A DNA stretch of 64,000 nt from Tetraselmis striata (lineage: Eukaryota; Chlorophyta; Chlorodendrophyceae; Chlorodendrales; Chlorodendraceae): assembly GCA_006384855.1 (NCBI GenBank), contig VCJN01002598.1, forward strand, positions 33,065-97,064. Direction: 5' to 3'. The notes below the pieces were generated by a model. That model saw only the letters and a program-made list of their open reading frames with translations, was not told the DNA's origin and did not search any database. Position 1 is the first letter of the stretch; the number at the start of each line of letters is the position of its first letter. Shown here piece by piece: positions 12,201-24,449 of this stretch. A program made the position numbers and the translations under genes.

Positions 12201-13569
12201 CAGTCCTTAATTACACAGCCGTCCGATTACGATCTCACGGTTGGTAGGTACTGGTACTGGTACTCGCTACTCGCTGCTGGTAATGGAAAAAAAACTCTGG
12301 TACCGACCACTTCAAAGCGCTGGCAATGCGAACGCTCGCTGCTGGTACTGCTGGTGCTGGCGTGAATTACAAAAAGGGCAGTTCCCCAGAACTGCTGGTA
12401 CTGGTACTGGTACTCGCTACTCGCCGCTGGTGATGGAAAAAAACTCTGGTACTTCAAAGCGCTGGCAATGCAATTCATGGAACTGTAGGCCAGTGATATA
12501 GAACCCGTTCTTTTAAAATTTTCTGAAAAATCGACGCATCGCTGATTCAACTGTCAAGTTGCTTCATAGAGCTCCACCAACAGGACTGGTGACGCTGGTA
12601 GAGAAAGCACGAGCATGAGGTCTCAAACCATACACCTGAGCCATCAGCCCTATTCTACCCTATGTACAGCTAGGGCTTGGGCTCGGGGAGACATTAATAA
12701 GCTCGGCTGAGCCGACCGTGAGCATAAAAACGCTTAGATTCCGTTCTCTCCCCCCTCTTGCGCCGCAGGAGGGCACCGGGATCGAGAAGCTCATCCCGCA
12801 CGTAAAGCCCGAGTGCATCGAGCTCATCACCAAGCTGCTGGCCTACAACCCCGACGAGCGCCTGTCGGCGCGCCAGGCGCTGCGCCACCCCTACTTCAAG
12901 GAGCTGCGCGACCAGGTGCGCTCCACGCGCCCCGCCTGGCCCCCGCGCTGCATGTACACTCTCACTTTGGACCCGGGCTGTGAGCTGACGTTTGTAATTC
13001 TACCCATGCGAATCTAAACCCTAAACCCTAACTTGTAAATCTCCGCGCCCTCGGGGGTTGTGGCTGAGCGTTGGTGTTGGCGTGTTTTTTTTTGGTCGCA
13101 GGAGAAGCGCGCGGCCGCCATGATGTCGCCCGACCTGAACGCGTCCAGCGGGGCGCTGAACATCCCGCCGCCCACGGCCGCCTCCACCGCCTCCTCCGAC
13201 CAGGGCAAGCGCAGCGGCCAAGTGCGCAGCTCCAAGGAGGGCCACCTGCCCACGATCGGCGGCGCCAAGACCGGGCGCTCCAAGGCGGCGGCGCACCACG
13301 ACACCAGCGACGACGAGCACGGCTCGTCGCTGCCGCACATTGGCGGCGGCGGCGGCGGCCAGAGCGACGGCAGCGACGCGGAGCACAACCTGCCGCCCAT
13401 CACCGTGAACCGCGTCGGCCGGCAGCAGCGCGGCACCGGCTACAGCGGCCACGCGAGCGGCCACTCCAACTACAGCTACGCCAGCGGGAAGAGCAAGCAG
13501 CGCAGCTCGGTGGCCAACAAGCCGCGCGGCGGCGCGATGAGCAAGTACAAGAAATACTCCAACTACTAG
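9231..13569 (+). CDS. LF4: MOK-family flagellar-length kinase (LF4-like), start exon unresolved
   Basis: Ser/Thr kinase of the MOK/MAK/ICK group. In Chlamydomonas the homologue LF4 restrains flagellar length. Exons 9231-9355, 9484-9563, 10285-10540, 11224-11484, 12769-12915 and 13102-13569 join in phase, starting with the last two bases of a codon, so a short first exon is missing. In order: glycine loop KKGEGTFSEV, catalytic lysine YVAIK, NNLREIQALRRLSPHPNI, catalytic loop HRDIKPEN, DFG, and the activation loop TEY followed by STRWYRAPECLL, the T-x-Y signature of this group. The domain ends with DERLSARQALRHPYF. The roughly 155-residue tail is Ser/Gly-rich and repeats an LPxI motif three times, then ends in lysine/tyrosine. 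Human MOK also ends with an LPTI motif. The gene suggests the organism builds cilia. The intron 11485-12768 holds a long trinucleotide repeat. Confidence 0.93.
11521..11889 (+). repeat. imperfect ATC/ACC trinucleotide repeat in LF4 intron
   Basis: About 370 bp made almost wholly of ATC, ACC and ATT triplets, starting 36 nt after the donor at 11485. Read in the exon frame it stays open to 11901 and would encode an Ile/Thr-rich tail if the intron were retained. Confidence 0.95.
12247..12473 (+). repeat. two-copy direct repeat in LF4 intron
   Basis: Copies at about 12247-12330 and 12397-12473. Each begins with three CTGGTA units followed by CTCGCTACTCGC, an A-run and TCAAAGCGCTGGCAATGC. They are nearly identical over about 75 bp apart from a small insertion. 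Confidence 0.85.
13014..13032 (+). repeat. interstitial telomere-like motif
   Basis: Almost three tandem copies of CTAAACC in the LF4 intron 12916-13101. This matches the plant-type TTTAGGG telomere unit rather than the Chlamydomonas TTTTAGGG unit. Confidence 0.8.
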
Positions 13570-14389
13570 GCGGTGCCCCCCCCCCCCCCACGGAGCCACA
13601 CCCCCCGCCGCTCACCCGCCCCCACGTCCACCGCTATGATGCCATGCCATGATCTGTCACAGGCTCTGCACGGCATGGCGGTGGCCGCGTCGGGAACAGT
13701 CCGTACCCATATCAACCACTGATTCCGGAGGGAGGGGGGTCTATTTGGTGCTGGCTGATCCGCAGTGCAAGCCACTCTCGTAGCTACCGCCAAGGATGCC
13801 CGCAGCGAACACGACTATATGTGCCCAGGCAAGCAACCAAGCGAATGTAATGGCATTTGCCCGTGTTGCGGCGAATCCTCTAGCGCCGGCTGTGCAGCGC
13901 GTATGGTAATATTAATGGTGCAGTGTATTGACGGTGAAAACAGCAGCGCGCGCGCGCGGCCCGACCGTGGCCGTGGCTCGCGCGGCGCGGCGACGACGAG
14001 ACGTACCGGCGATGTACCTGTAGCGGTGCTCCGCCTGTTCCAGGCGCCAACAGATACCAACAGACACCAACAGGCGCCAACAGACACCGGCCGCTGCCCG
14101 CCCACCAGGCCGTGCTGCAGGTACACAGCGAGTCGGCGTTGCATATATCAAGAAGCAGCCAACACAGCTAGCCCCTTTATTACCCCTTATGCGATGGCAC
14201 TTGACGACGCACCGGCTACGAGATGGCGCGTTTTTCATCCGCCCGTTGGTTTGTTTCCCGCCGCCCACGAGTATTCATGGCTAGTCGCTTGAAAACATTT
14301 CAGTCCTCAACGGATTAACGACTTATTTTCATGCAGCAGGTCCGGCACTTTTAATAGAAGTAAATATAACAGCGCAGACATGAGAATTG

Positions 14390-14625
14390 CAATTATCTTT
14401 ATTACAATTTGACCTTTTCTTGAAAGAAAATTGACAGGTGGTACATCTTTGTCGTATTGCAAATCAGTTTTAGATAGCACAAAGTACGTTATTTCAATTA
14501 ATAGCATCGCCTATGTGTTCAGAAAAAAATAAAATTTCACGTGCATTGTTTCAAATTTGATAGCGGTTCCAAAATGCGCGCAGATGCACAACGATAAGAT
14601 TTCGTTCATCGTACTGACAAAAATT
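14390..14625 (+). repeat. dispersed AT-rich repeat, copy A
   Basis: Aligns by eye with 18150-18430 (same strand) and 49320-49606 (opposite strand). Shared blocks include CTTTTCTTGAAAGAAAA, TGACAG followed by TACAT, GTATTGCAAATC, GCATTGTTT and AATGCG...GATGCACA.CGATAAG. It is far more AT-rich than the flanks. No coding potential was seen, and the class is unknown. Confidence 0.7.
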
Positions 14626-14955
14626 AATCCTTACTGCGCTTACTTTACGACGTATCATAAATAATCCTTATATGTGTCCTCCGGAGTCAGAAATTATGAT
14701 GCTGACACAGAGTATTCGATTATTGATAATACTACAGCAAGCGAATATCGTATAATTGCAAATAACGCTGCAACGTACCACCAATAACTACTCCAGTAAT
14801 ATCTGCAGGTGCTGCCGCACGCCGTCGTAGACATGAATGAACACCTAATCCTTGGTAATGTGTTCAACAGTTCGTTACGATGGAACCTGCGCGATAGCAA
14901 CAAAAGGAGAATATACTACATTATAGCAGTAGAACACAATTGGAAAACGCTAGAA

Positions 14956-15006
14956 GGGTGGCAAAACACGGCCAGGCACCACCGTTCACCAAGTGTTTTG
15001 CCACCC
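14956..15006 (+). repeat. 14-bp perfect hairpin with conserved loop
   Basis: GGGTGGCAAAACAC pairs exactly with GTGTTTTGCCACCC around a 23-nt loop beginning GGCCAGGCACC. A related hairpin with nearly the same loop occurs at 18549-18602, downstream of repeat copy B, so it is probably part of the same element. Confidence 0.8.
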
Positions 15007-15762
15007 ACGTGCTGGTAATGTATACTCGTACAAATACTGTAGGCGCGTGCATGCGTAAACTCTTCATATTTCGCGGTTGATGGCTATCGTCATTAGTTAG
15101 CAGTCGCGCTGGACGAGAGTACTGTTAAGTACGGCGGGTGTCAAAACGATGCAAATACTGCTGGTACCAATCTTTTCTGACCCATGACGGTAAGGGGGGA
15201 TTACTATGTTGGCCTGTGATAGTTTAACAAATCCCTTCTACAACAAGTAAATGAATTAAACAATGAAAAACCGGGCTGCATTAGCAATGTGTCTCAGGCG
15301 GGTGTATCCAGGCGGACATGACATTGCATTGTAGTAGAATTCGATCTTCAAATCACCATCTGCGTGATGCACGTGCATCGTCTCTCATCCATCACGTATT
15401 GTGCCGTTCAGAAAGATCACCTCACATTGACATAAAGACGAAAAAACGTGATGCTGGGAAATGATCCTGTGTGAGATGAAAAAGCAACAGGTGCGTTACT
15501 GCATACGCAGTGACCAAGACGGCAAACCCACTTGGGGAGCAATGAGCAGTCGAGTAGTGGGGAGCTGTAGTGAGCAGCGGTTGGCACCCGTTGTGCATTA
15601 TGATGGTCCGTGCCGAGCAGGCGGTGACCATGGCACTTCCTCCGCGTCAAGTTGGCGATCACCGCACCACGGGGGTTCGTGCCACATGCCGCTGAGGCCG
15701 GCTACTTGATGGTTTGTGGCGGGCGATGTCCTGAGAGGACACTCAGGTCGGCACGTCCCCGC

Positions 15763-15767
15763 TTACA
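15763..15767 (-). terminator. TGTAA poly(A) signal candidate for MIC60
   Basis: TGTAA on the minus strand, 43 nt after the MIC60 stop codon. The spacing is typical of chlorophyte 3' ends. Confidence 0.6.
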
Positions 15768-15809
15768 ACCTCCGCCAGGGCGGCGCTGGGCGCCGCAACG
15801 GCGCTGCCC

Positions 15810-17502
15810 TCAGCCGCTGAGGCTGGCGGCCACGGTGGCGGTGTGCGCCTGGATCATGGCCAGCGCCTGGTCGGCGACGCTGCGGTCGCGCGCGCCCTTG
15901 GCCCAGTCCGCCACCAGCGGCGCGGCCGCCGAGCCGGCCGTGGCGGCCTCCAGCTCGCGGGCCGCGCCCAGCAGCTGGCCGCCCGACAGCGCGGCGCGCG
16001 CGCGGGCGGTGGCGGCGGCGACGCCCCCGCCGCGCAGCCCCACCCGCTCCGCCTCCGTCTCGCTCACTCGCAGCTTGGCTGCGGGCGCAAAATCATGAGA
16101 GGACACCAACAATGGGCCACAGCCACAGGGACGGGGGGGGTTCAGCCATCAGGTCCCTCTAGCCAATGTGCAAGGATGAGAAGCATTCCCAGGTTCGGGG
16201 TACCAAGAGCAGCCCACCACGTTACATCAATCGTAAATAATAAATTGCAAATATATTGCATAAACACCTGGGTGCTGTATACTACACCACAAAAACAGCG
16301 TTAATGGTATTGCCATGTCAGGGTAAACAACATAGCGCTCGACTAAGGGCATTGGCTCCGGTGTACAGGGGGAAATGCCAGCCTTACCACCCGCTGGATG
16401 CGACCCCGGGGCACGCTCAAGCAGTACTTTGATAATACTTAGGCATGCAGCCTCCCCCCCCGGGAGTGAAACCCTACACACAGCCGGGAGCAAAGGCATC
16501 CGCCAACTCGACTTTTTTGCTATGTTCACAGTTCACTCCCCTCTCACTCTTTGCTCGATTGACAAGGGGCATGGGGCGTGGCGGTGCGCCGCGGCGACTG
16601 CCTTGCACTGCGGGGGCTCTGCACCGGGGTTTAGTAGGGTCTACCCTACATATACGAGGAATAACACGACTCGTCGTGAGACTTGCGTGCGCTCGGTGGA
16701 TCAGCTGCTGATGCGGAGCCAGAGACAGCATGTAGGTGGCGCCATAGGGAAAGGGGGGGGGGGGGGGGGGGGGGGGGGGGGTCCCGCACCTGCCAGCTGG
16801 GACAGCAGCGTGGGCAGCATGCCGCCGCCGCCCTCCGGCAGCAGCACCAGCTCCGTCGCCACGGAGGACACCTTGTCGAAGCGGTGCATCAGCTGCAGGC
16901 GCGTGGGGATGCCGGCGCCCGCGGCGGCGGTGGCGGCGGCGAGCGAGCTCGTGACCGCCTCCAGCAGCGGGTCGTCCGGCGAGGCGGCCTGTGCGGGCGG
17001 CGGCGCCACGGGGTCAGCAGAGGCCTCGGCAGCAGAGGAAAGCGCATCGCGCCGCAGGGCGGACATGGCTTCGGGTCCGCCCAAACAAATGCCGTCAACC
17101 GGAATCAACGCGAAACACGATTGGGAACACGTCGCTCGAACATCGCAAGCGGTACCCTTAAACCCTAAACCCTACATCAGCAACACCGGGACCTGGCAGT
17201 GGCGCTGAATAAGTCCGTGTAACATGGCCACAGTGGTGCCTTTCTTGGTCAACACCGGAAGCGCAAACACCCTATCAGCATGTCAGGGTATCTTGTATTC
17301 TTTACAAAAACCCTCCGGTGAAGAAACCCTACACCCTACACCCAATCGAAAGACCTTTATTTGTATCATGAAATCCCGCCGCGCGTAGGCCTGATACAAT
17401 GCAGGAGAGCCGCCCTTGTGGCGTGTGCAAGCGTTTACACCCTATGTGACCTCGAGAACAGCCCAATGCCCTTCCCTACCCTAGTACTGCACCCTCGGCT
17501 TG

Positions 17503-17535
<33 letters not shown>

Positions 17536-20500
17536 GCGAGCGCACCCGCAGGTCCGCGACCTCCTTCTGGAAGGGGCGCCCCTCCTCGAGGGCGCGCTGC
17601 AGCGCAAAGGTGGCGAGCGCGAGCTTGTGGGTGGCGCAGCCGGCCGCGGTGGCCGCCTGCTTCTGCCGCAGCGCGTCCGACATCACGTTGAAGCGGCGGC
17701 GCAGCTCGTCCAGCACCTGCCCCCCCGGGGTCGGGGTCACCGGCGCACTGGGTCAGTACCCTACAAAAACCCTAATCATGATTAAACCCTAAGTATGAGT
17801 AAATAGTAACGTTACGGCAAATGGGGATGTCTCGACGAGTATATTCCTGGTCTGAAACAGTTGCCAGGACATCCATAGACCTGATTAAACCCCAGGAAGG
17901 TTTAGCAGGGCATGTGCTGTGCTCCACCCGGTGTGCGCCAAGGCGTTTCTACGAGGGCTATTGGGCGTTTTCGTGTTGATGGACGGATGCCGGCGCATCC
18001 ATGAGAACCGCTACATTTCAAGCCTTCCATGGGGCTAGCTGGCGACCAACAGGCTCATTCGCCCTAGTTGCCGCTCTGGATGGACGGGTGCCGGAGGGGT
18101 CAGAAGAGCACTGGGAATGAGAGCGCAGCCCCGCCTACCAAGAGGTCAAACGACTCGCCAGTCTATTAGGATAAGTGCGGCAATTTGAACAGAATGAAAA
18201 TATAATAGAACAGAAAGCGTCTTGAACATTTTGCTTTTCTTGAGAGAAATCTGACAGATACATTTTAGTCGTAATGCGAATCATCTTTGAATAGTATTAA
18301 GTGCATTATTCGAGTTAGTACTGCCTGTTTATTCAGGAAAAAGTTGACGTACATTGTTTAAAAATAGATAATAATGTACAGGAATGCGGACCGATGTAGG
18401 GCGATGAGCTTACGTTAACGATTCCTACATATGCGTGATTGGTAGGATGAGTGCAGCGCACGTATAGTATGTCGTCCTGGAAGTAACCGCACCCGAGTGA
18501 TCGGGTCGATTGCCAGCGAATATGCATTGCACGGTTTCTGTGCTGGAAGGGCGGCAAATTGTAACACGGCCAGGCACCGCCGTTTCAGAGTTAATTGCCA
18601 CCTGCGCGCTGGTAGACGAAACTATAGCGGAAGTGTGGCCAATGGTCTGCTACGCTGCATGCGATCCCAATCATTCAAGGCGTATCATGAGGGTTCCTGT
18701 AGGTACTTGCATCATGCAGGGTAGTCAGACTAGTGGTGTGAAGCCTGCGTTTCCAAACCTTCAGACTCGGGAATGAGCACCGCTACCGCAGCGCCTCCGT
18801 TCTGCCTGTTTACGTTTGTGGTTTCCATGGCTCAGGGATGCAGGACACCCGTGATCAGGCATGCCTATTAGTTGAGCCAGCGAGGCGTGCTGCCGGTACG
18901 TACACTTCAACCCCAACGACCCGCCGTGCATAGGATGGACCCACCCAGCTTTCCTCCCACAGGACAGGATAGGGCTTGGGGGGGGGGGGGGGGATTGAGG
19001 AGGTGAACAGTGAGGCCGGCAGTCGACGGATAGCGAGTTGCCAAGCGCCGCCATGAGCCCTCTCCCCCCCCCCCCCCCCCCCCCACCCCGCCCAAAGCGT
19101 AGAGGCAACTCGGCATGACGAAGCTCAATGACAATTTCCACGAGGTACAGGAAGAAGCTGCACTGACTTCAGTCTCAGCGCCCCGCATCACAGCAAAGGG
19201 AAGGGGGGGGCATCACCTCCAGGCGCTCCGCTCGCTCCTTGGCCAGCGCGAGCGCGCCCGCCGTCGCCGCGTCCTCCTTGGCCGCCGCCACCTCCGCCTC
19301 CTTCTCCGCCAGCAGCGCCCGCTCTGCCGACGCCGCCGACTCCTGCGCCGCCGCCGCCGCCGCCGCGGCCGCCTCCGCCTTGCGGCACTCCGCCTCGATG
19401 AGCCGCTCCAGGCGGGCCTCCACCTCCTGCAGCGTCCGGCGGAACACCGCCGCGTCGCCGGCCGCCTGCCGGTGCGCCGCCTGGAAGGACTGCGGGTGCG
19501 GGCGCCCGCGCACACGGTCAGCCACGGGGCCGGCGGATTATGCCGCTCAGCTGCCATCACCCGCCGCAAACTCGACCAATGTGAGCTGCCGCTGCCTAAG
19601 AATAAGAATGAGTAACTGTGATAGCGCAGGAGCGAGCGAGCGAAAGCGGGAGAGGGAGAGAGGGAGGCAGAGAGAGGGAGAGCGAGAGAGGGACAGCCGT
19701 GAAGCTTAGGGTTTTAGGGTCTCGTATTCAGGTCTTTGATTCAGGGTCTTGAACCCTAACACCCCGAAATGCTGCTGTCAGCACCCCGCTTGGCAAAGGA
19801 TACCGATTCGCATGCATGTGTTTGACCGTGTGGGCCGTAGCCTGAGGCCATACAAATAAAATCCCAATATTAAGCAACCCGTGATGCAGCCTCAGACGGG
19901 GCTGGCATGCGGTCCATGGGAACGTTGGTTGCGGCTCCGCTCTCGACTCGCCTACATGTGACCTCTGGCAGGCGAGGCTGCGCTCTCACTGTTCGGCGAC
20001 CTCCCACTGCCGCGCCGGCACCCACACAAGCGCATGCTAACCTCTCCCTCTGTCATGTGCCAGGCTTGGTGTGAGCACGTGTACGGCTGCTGAGGAAGGA
20101 AGGGAAGGGGGGGGGGGGGGGGGGGGAGGGGGGGGGCTACCTTGCTGTCCGATGCGCCGTAGCCCGCAGATATGGCGGCGGCCACCAGGCCGGGCGCGTC
20201 CAGCTCGCTGCTGTCCAGGCCCAGCTTCACAAAGACGTCCTCCGCCGACATCGAGGACGCCGCCCCGCCGCCGCCGCCGCCGCCGCCCTCCCCCTCCCCC
20301 TCCCCGTCGCCGCCCGTCAGCGCGTCGCTGATGAAGCTCATCACCATCTCGGCGTCCTTCCGCGCCGCCTCCGTCAACTCCGCCTCCGCCTCCTCCGTCA
20401 TCTCCGCCGCCGCCGCCGCCACGCCCTCACCCGCCGCTTTCGCCTTCCCCACCTCGGCCGCCACATTTGCCGCCGCCTTCACCTCCGGCGCCGCCTCCTC

Positions 20501-22654
20501 CTGCCCCTTCTCCTCCTCCTCCCCCTTCTCTTCCTCCTCCGTTTGGGGCGGGGGCGCCGCCGTTTCAGCCGGGGGCTCCGGCTCGCCACCCTCCGCCGCC
20601 GAGTCCGCGGCGTCTTTGCCCTCCTCGCCCGCCTCCGCCTCCGGCGCGGCTGCCTCCTGCACGGGCGGCGCCTCGTACTGCCGCTCCTCGTCCAGGGACA
20701 CCTCCACCTGGTGGCAGGCGCGCGGGCAGACAGGCGGACGCTCAGGGCCCTCCTAGGGCAGCCGGGACGGAATCCAGAGGATGCCCACAGAATCCAGGGC
20801 GGTTTCCTCCGCGCATCCCCTGGATTCCGACTGAATCCAGGGCGGATACAAGCCATGAATTCATCTGAGCGGAATGGCATTGACTGGCGACTTTGGGGTG
20901 CGGCGGTCCGGGTGCCCCCCCCCCCCCCTCTCTCTTCCCCTTTCAGTCAAGACCCCGGAAGGATGGAACTGAATGCCATACCCGCATTGAGCCCGTCCTT
21001 AGTATGCCTGGACGTTTGAAAGCTGCAGAGCTTACGGGCGAGATCGAGGGATTCTCAAGTGGCATAATAGAGCAGAATTCCACAAGGAACGAATTCAGTG
21101 AATTTCGCAAAATTGACGGTGAATTCGGTGAATTCTGGCAACTTCCCTGAGATTCATTAGAAATGCGGTCCCCTTGTCTTGCGGTACTGCCCAGGCGGGG
21201 TGGGGGTGGCGGGCGGGGCGCACCGTGGGCGGCGGCGCGGGCGGCGCGATGGGCTCGCCGGCGTAGTAGTAGTACGCGCCACCGGCGGCCGCGAGCACGC
21301 CGGCGCCCAGCAGCAGCGGGCCGGCGGAGCCGCTCGCGCCGGCGGGCGGCCCCTTCAGGGGCGGCCCGCCCGTGGCGGCCACTGAGGCGGCAGCGGGGCC
21401 CGCGCCGGCGGCGGCCGCGGGGGACGGCGCCGCGGCAGCTGGCGGCGCCTTCTTCTTCAGCCGGAACGGGTTGGCGGGTTTGTGCGCGCCGTGGTGCCCG
21501 CCCGCCTGCACAGCCAGCAGGGCAGCACACCGCCTCAGCGCAAGGAAGGGCGGGGGGGGGGGGGGGAGGAGTTGGGGGGGGGGAAGGGGGTGGCCGCCCA
21601 TGCGTAATCCCCCCCCCCCCCCCTTTCCTGCTTGCTGAATGCCCCCACCCTCCAGCGTGTCATAACCTCCAACTCTACTTCTACAGTTGCATCGCTGGGA
21701 TGGGTGGGTGGGTGGTTGGGGAGAAGGGGGGGGGGGGGAGGAATGGGGGGGGGACGGGGACTGTGGAAGAGGGCGCAGGTTGTCGTATGCTGGGGGAGCA
21801 GAATCGCGGTGGCTATGGGCAATGCTTGCGTAGATGGGATAGGGGGCGAGTCTTTTAGGGTTTAAAGGGGAGGAGGGTCTGGGCATCAAGTAGAGGGGGG
21901 GGGGGGGGGGGGGAGGATGGGGGTGGGGAGATGGAGGAGCGGTGGGGTGAGATGGGGCGGAGGTGGGGGGTTGGCTGGAGTGGGCGCCATCTCACGCGTG
22001 TTGAGTGGGAGAGCGGGATGGGCGCATGAGAAAGGGTATCTATCCCCCCTCCCTCCCCCTTCCCAGCTCAAATGAATGTAAGGGGCGAAGATCCTGCCAC
22101 CACCAGCCACACCCTACGAGGGGGGCGTATAGGCAGCCGATGAAAGGTCTGCGAGGGGGTAAAGGGTTAAGGGTTCGCTTCGCCACATCAAATCGAGGGT
22201 TGTTGGGGGGATGGAGAGAGAGGGGCAGGGGGGGGGGGGGGGGGGGGGGTTAAGGGCATCGCACGCCTATTGCTTCGGAGAGAGGGCACATGCTAATGCA
22301 CGCGTACCGAACCCCCCCCCCCCCCCCCCCCCCCCCCCCGCAATCCATCACCAACGGCCTCAAATGAAAAGAACTCGGGGGCGCAATCTGCCGTGCCCTG
22401 GGAAGGCGGCGGACTCGTGGCGACATAGCGCGCGCCTGGGAAGCTGAGCAGAAGGGACGTGCGCGCGAGGGTAAGGGGAAGGAAGAGCAGGTCGGGAAGG
22501 AAGTGGGAGAGGGTAAGGGGTGGTGCCCGAAGCGCACCTCCGACGCCGCCCCCCGCCCGCCCGCCACCTCGCCCGCCCTGCAAGCACCTGCACCGGGTGT
22601 CGCCTGCGCCGCCCGCCGGACGATGCCGCGCAGCGCCGCGGCGGAGCGCGCCAT
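15810..22654 (-). CDS. MIC60: MICOS complex subunit MIC60 (mitofilin)
   Basis: Inner-membrane protein that shapes crista junctions as the core MICOS subunit. Minus-strand exons 22654-22568, 21505-21224, 20707-20141, 19489-19217, 17716-17546, 16988-16790 and 16078-15810 join in phase to 615 residues. The N-terminus (MARSAAALRGIVRRAAQATP) is Ala/Arg-rich without acids, like a mitochondrial presequence. A single membrane span lies at about residues 91-110 (GPLLLGAGVLAAAGGA then YYYY). Residues 124-312 are acidic and Glu/Ala-rich, and 313-403 form an Ala/Glu coiled coil. The C-terminal third matches the mitofilin domain: LALATFALQRALEEGRPF, then a helix with FDKVSSVATELVLLPEGGGG, then the terminal helices. 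Identification rests on this layout and the C-terminal pattern. The first donor (GAG/gtggcg at 22568) was chosen because it alone keeps phase. Intron homopolymers are very long. Confidence 0.87.
16753..16781 (-). repeat. 29-nt C homopolymer (sense strand) just after a 5' splice site
   Basis: Starts 9 nt after the MIC60 donor at 16790. It reads as G on the plus strand. Confidence 0.9.
17156..17176 (+). repeat. interstitial telomere-like motif
   Basis: TTAAACCCTAAACCCTAC in a MIC60 intron. Related CCCTACA/CCCTAA fragments follow at 17320-17345 and 17755-17792. Confidence 0.7.
17505..17533 (-). repeat. 29-nt C homopolymer (sense strand) just after a 5' splice site
   Basis: Starts 13 nt after the MIC60 donor at 17546. 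Confidence 0.9.
18150..18430 (+). repeat. dispersed AT-rich repeat, copy B
   Basis: Inside a MIC60 intron, antisense to the gene. It shares ordered blocks with copies A and C, among them AGTCTATTAG and GGCAATT with copy C at its left end, and TTTTGCTTTTCTTGAGAG with both. A hairpin related to that of copy A follows at 18549-18602. Confidence 0.72.
18549..18602 (+). repeat. imperfect hairpin related to 14956-15006
   Basis: Loop GGCCAGGCACCGCCGTT is almost the same as in copy A, while the arms differ in sequence but still largely pair (GGCAA.TT.AAC with GTTAATTGCC). Confidence 0.6.
22312..22339 (+). repeat. 28-nt C homopolymer
   Basis: In the first MIC60 intron. On the MIC60 sense strand it is a G run, an exception to the C-on-sense trend. 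Confidence 0.9.
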
Positions 22655-24449
22655 CGCGGGGGCCCGAATGCCGGCTCCGGGGGACGGGAGCGGGCGCTAT
22701 GCGGGGCGCTTGTACGCGCAGAAGCTCAGGAGATAACCTCGATGACGATGCGGTGTAGTCGGCTCTTGCTGTGCTGGAGTGTGTGACCCTGTGACTCGCT
22801 GCTCACGCGGCTGTTAATGTGCCGGCCGATCCTGCATCGCTCCGCGCCCACACCATTCCCACACCCTTGGAATAGGCTTTTCCTCCCCCAGTACCGGTAC
22901 CGTACTTTCCGTGCTTATTCTCTGGACGCTGTATATAGTGATTATAAAGGGGATTTAGGGACTACAGGGTACTAGCGACTGTGGTCCACTTTGGGGTAGG
23001 TTTGAAAAACCGCTCGATGTGCCATCGTCGTCGCGTGTAGACGACGCGCGTGCGCTCGTGGCCTGCTTGCTGCGCGTGCGCGCTGCAAATGATGATATGC
23101 CGGATCCGATATGCATGATGAATATCCGGGCGATATGATGAATAGCCGCTAAGGATTGCTGGATCGTGCGACGATAAGAGCTCGTTATTATCTAGGCATT
23201 TTTCAGGACGATTGCTATGTAATCCTTATACGCGCTGATGCATCAGGATGACGACGATGATTTTTCATGACGATAATTTGCGAATACAGCAGTTCCAAAA
23301 TGACGATCATAGCAGGGCGGATATAAAGCCCCCTGATGCGCGATAATCAGCGATGAATACTCGTACACGCGCGCTAATAATGATGTGTGTCGATAGGTTC
23401 TCGTAACCCTCCCGTACTGGCACTCCGGCCCGCGCGCACTCGCGCTCGTCAACCTGTTTAAAAGTCAATATCATTATTGATTTTTGTGCCCCCCCCCCCC
23501 CCCTTCCCCCCGACAGGACTAGCTACACCTTACATGATATTGATGTTCAAATCGCTAATAAACTCACGGATCAATTCAGGCGCGCTATGACTGGCGCAGT
23601 ATTCACCAAAGGATTAAACACAATTCACGCCAGCCACATTATAACACACATGACTTCATGACATCGAAACGAAGTAGCTGCCATGGGGCGGGGGACACTT
23701 GCTGTAAGACGCGGAGTGGTGCCATCACACCTATTGAAATGCCACCGCTGCCATCAATGCCCAGGCAGCTTCAACCCTCGGTTGCAGCAAATGTTGCAGT
23801 GTTGTTCCGGCAGCCCGGCATGCCGCTCCCAACATCAGGCCAAAAAGGCACACCGTACGCACAACTGCATCGCCACTGATGATGGGTGTGGAGCACTGGA
23901 TGGAGCGTAACAGAGCGCCATGGCAATGAAAAGTCCTGAAATCCGTTCGCCTTTAGAAGGATCATTACACGCACTAGACAGCAACGGCGCTATCGCCCGC
24001 ACGGCTATGCACCGAGCGGGTGCTCAGAAACAGGCGCTCGCGCTCGGATGAGGCCGACCGCATCCATTGCTTGCCAGCCAATGAGCCATCTAGCAGCGGT
24101 CCGCCGCCGAGACTACGGACCGCCGACTACAGACCGACTACAGTGCTGCTGGCACTACCTACTAATGCGCACTGGCATGCAACAACGGCCAGGTTTCCGT
24201 GTTACTGGCCCAGCGCACAGGTCTTCAGGAGATGAAGGGTAAGGGGGAGGGGGGGGGGGGGGGGGGGCGCAGCCAAACGAGTGGGATTCACTTTCCGCCC
24301 GGAGACTATCACCCATCATGCCCGCAGGCTTTCCCTATGGGGCGCCGCGCCTTAGCATGAGTACACGATCGCGGAGTACACAAACTGAGCCTTGCCGGCG
24401 AGCGAGACAGGGAGAGGGAGCATTGGCGGGCGGGATGGGGCCCCGCCGC
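22655..24449. other. intergenic region upstream of MIC60
   Basis: Holds the MIC60 promoter and the 3' flank of the SLC35F6 gene. A GATGA/GATAT-rich patch lies at 23080-23300, with short C and G runs near 23488-23505 and 24250-24267. No gene or RNA was recognised. Confidence 0.5.

Larger units (their letters stand above)
13570..15809. other. convergent intergenic region, LF4/MIC60
   Basis: Contains a TGTAA at 13846-13850, copy A of a dispersed AT-rich repeat (14390-14625) and a strong hairpin (14956-15006). No gene could be supported. Confidence 0.6.

Noticed and set aside
18761-19191. Possible extra MIC60 exon around 19085-19170
   Set aside because: Neither frame fits the mitofilin pattern, and the exons at 19217 and 17716 already join in phase with continuous coiled coil.
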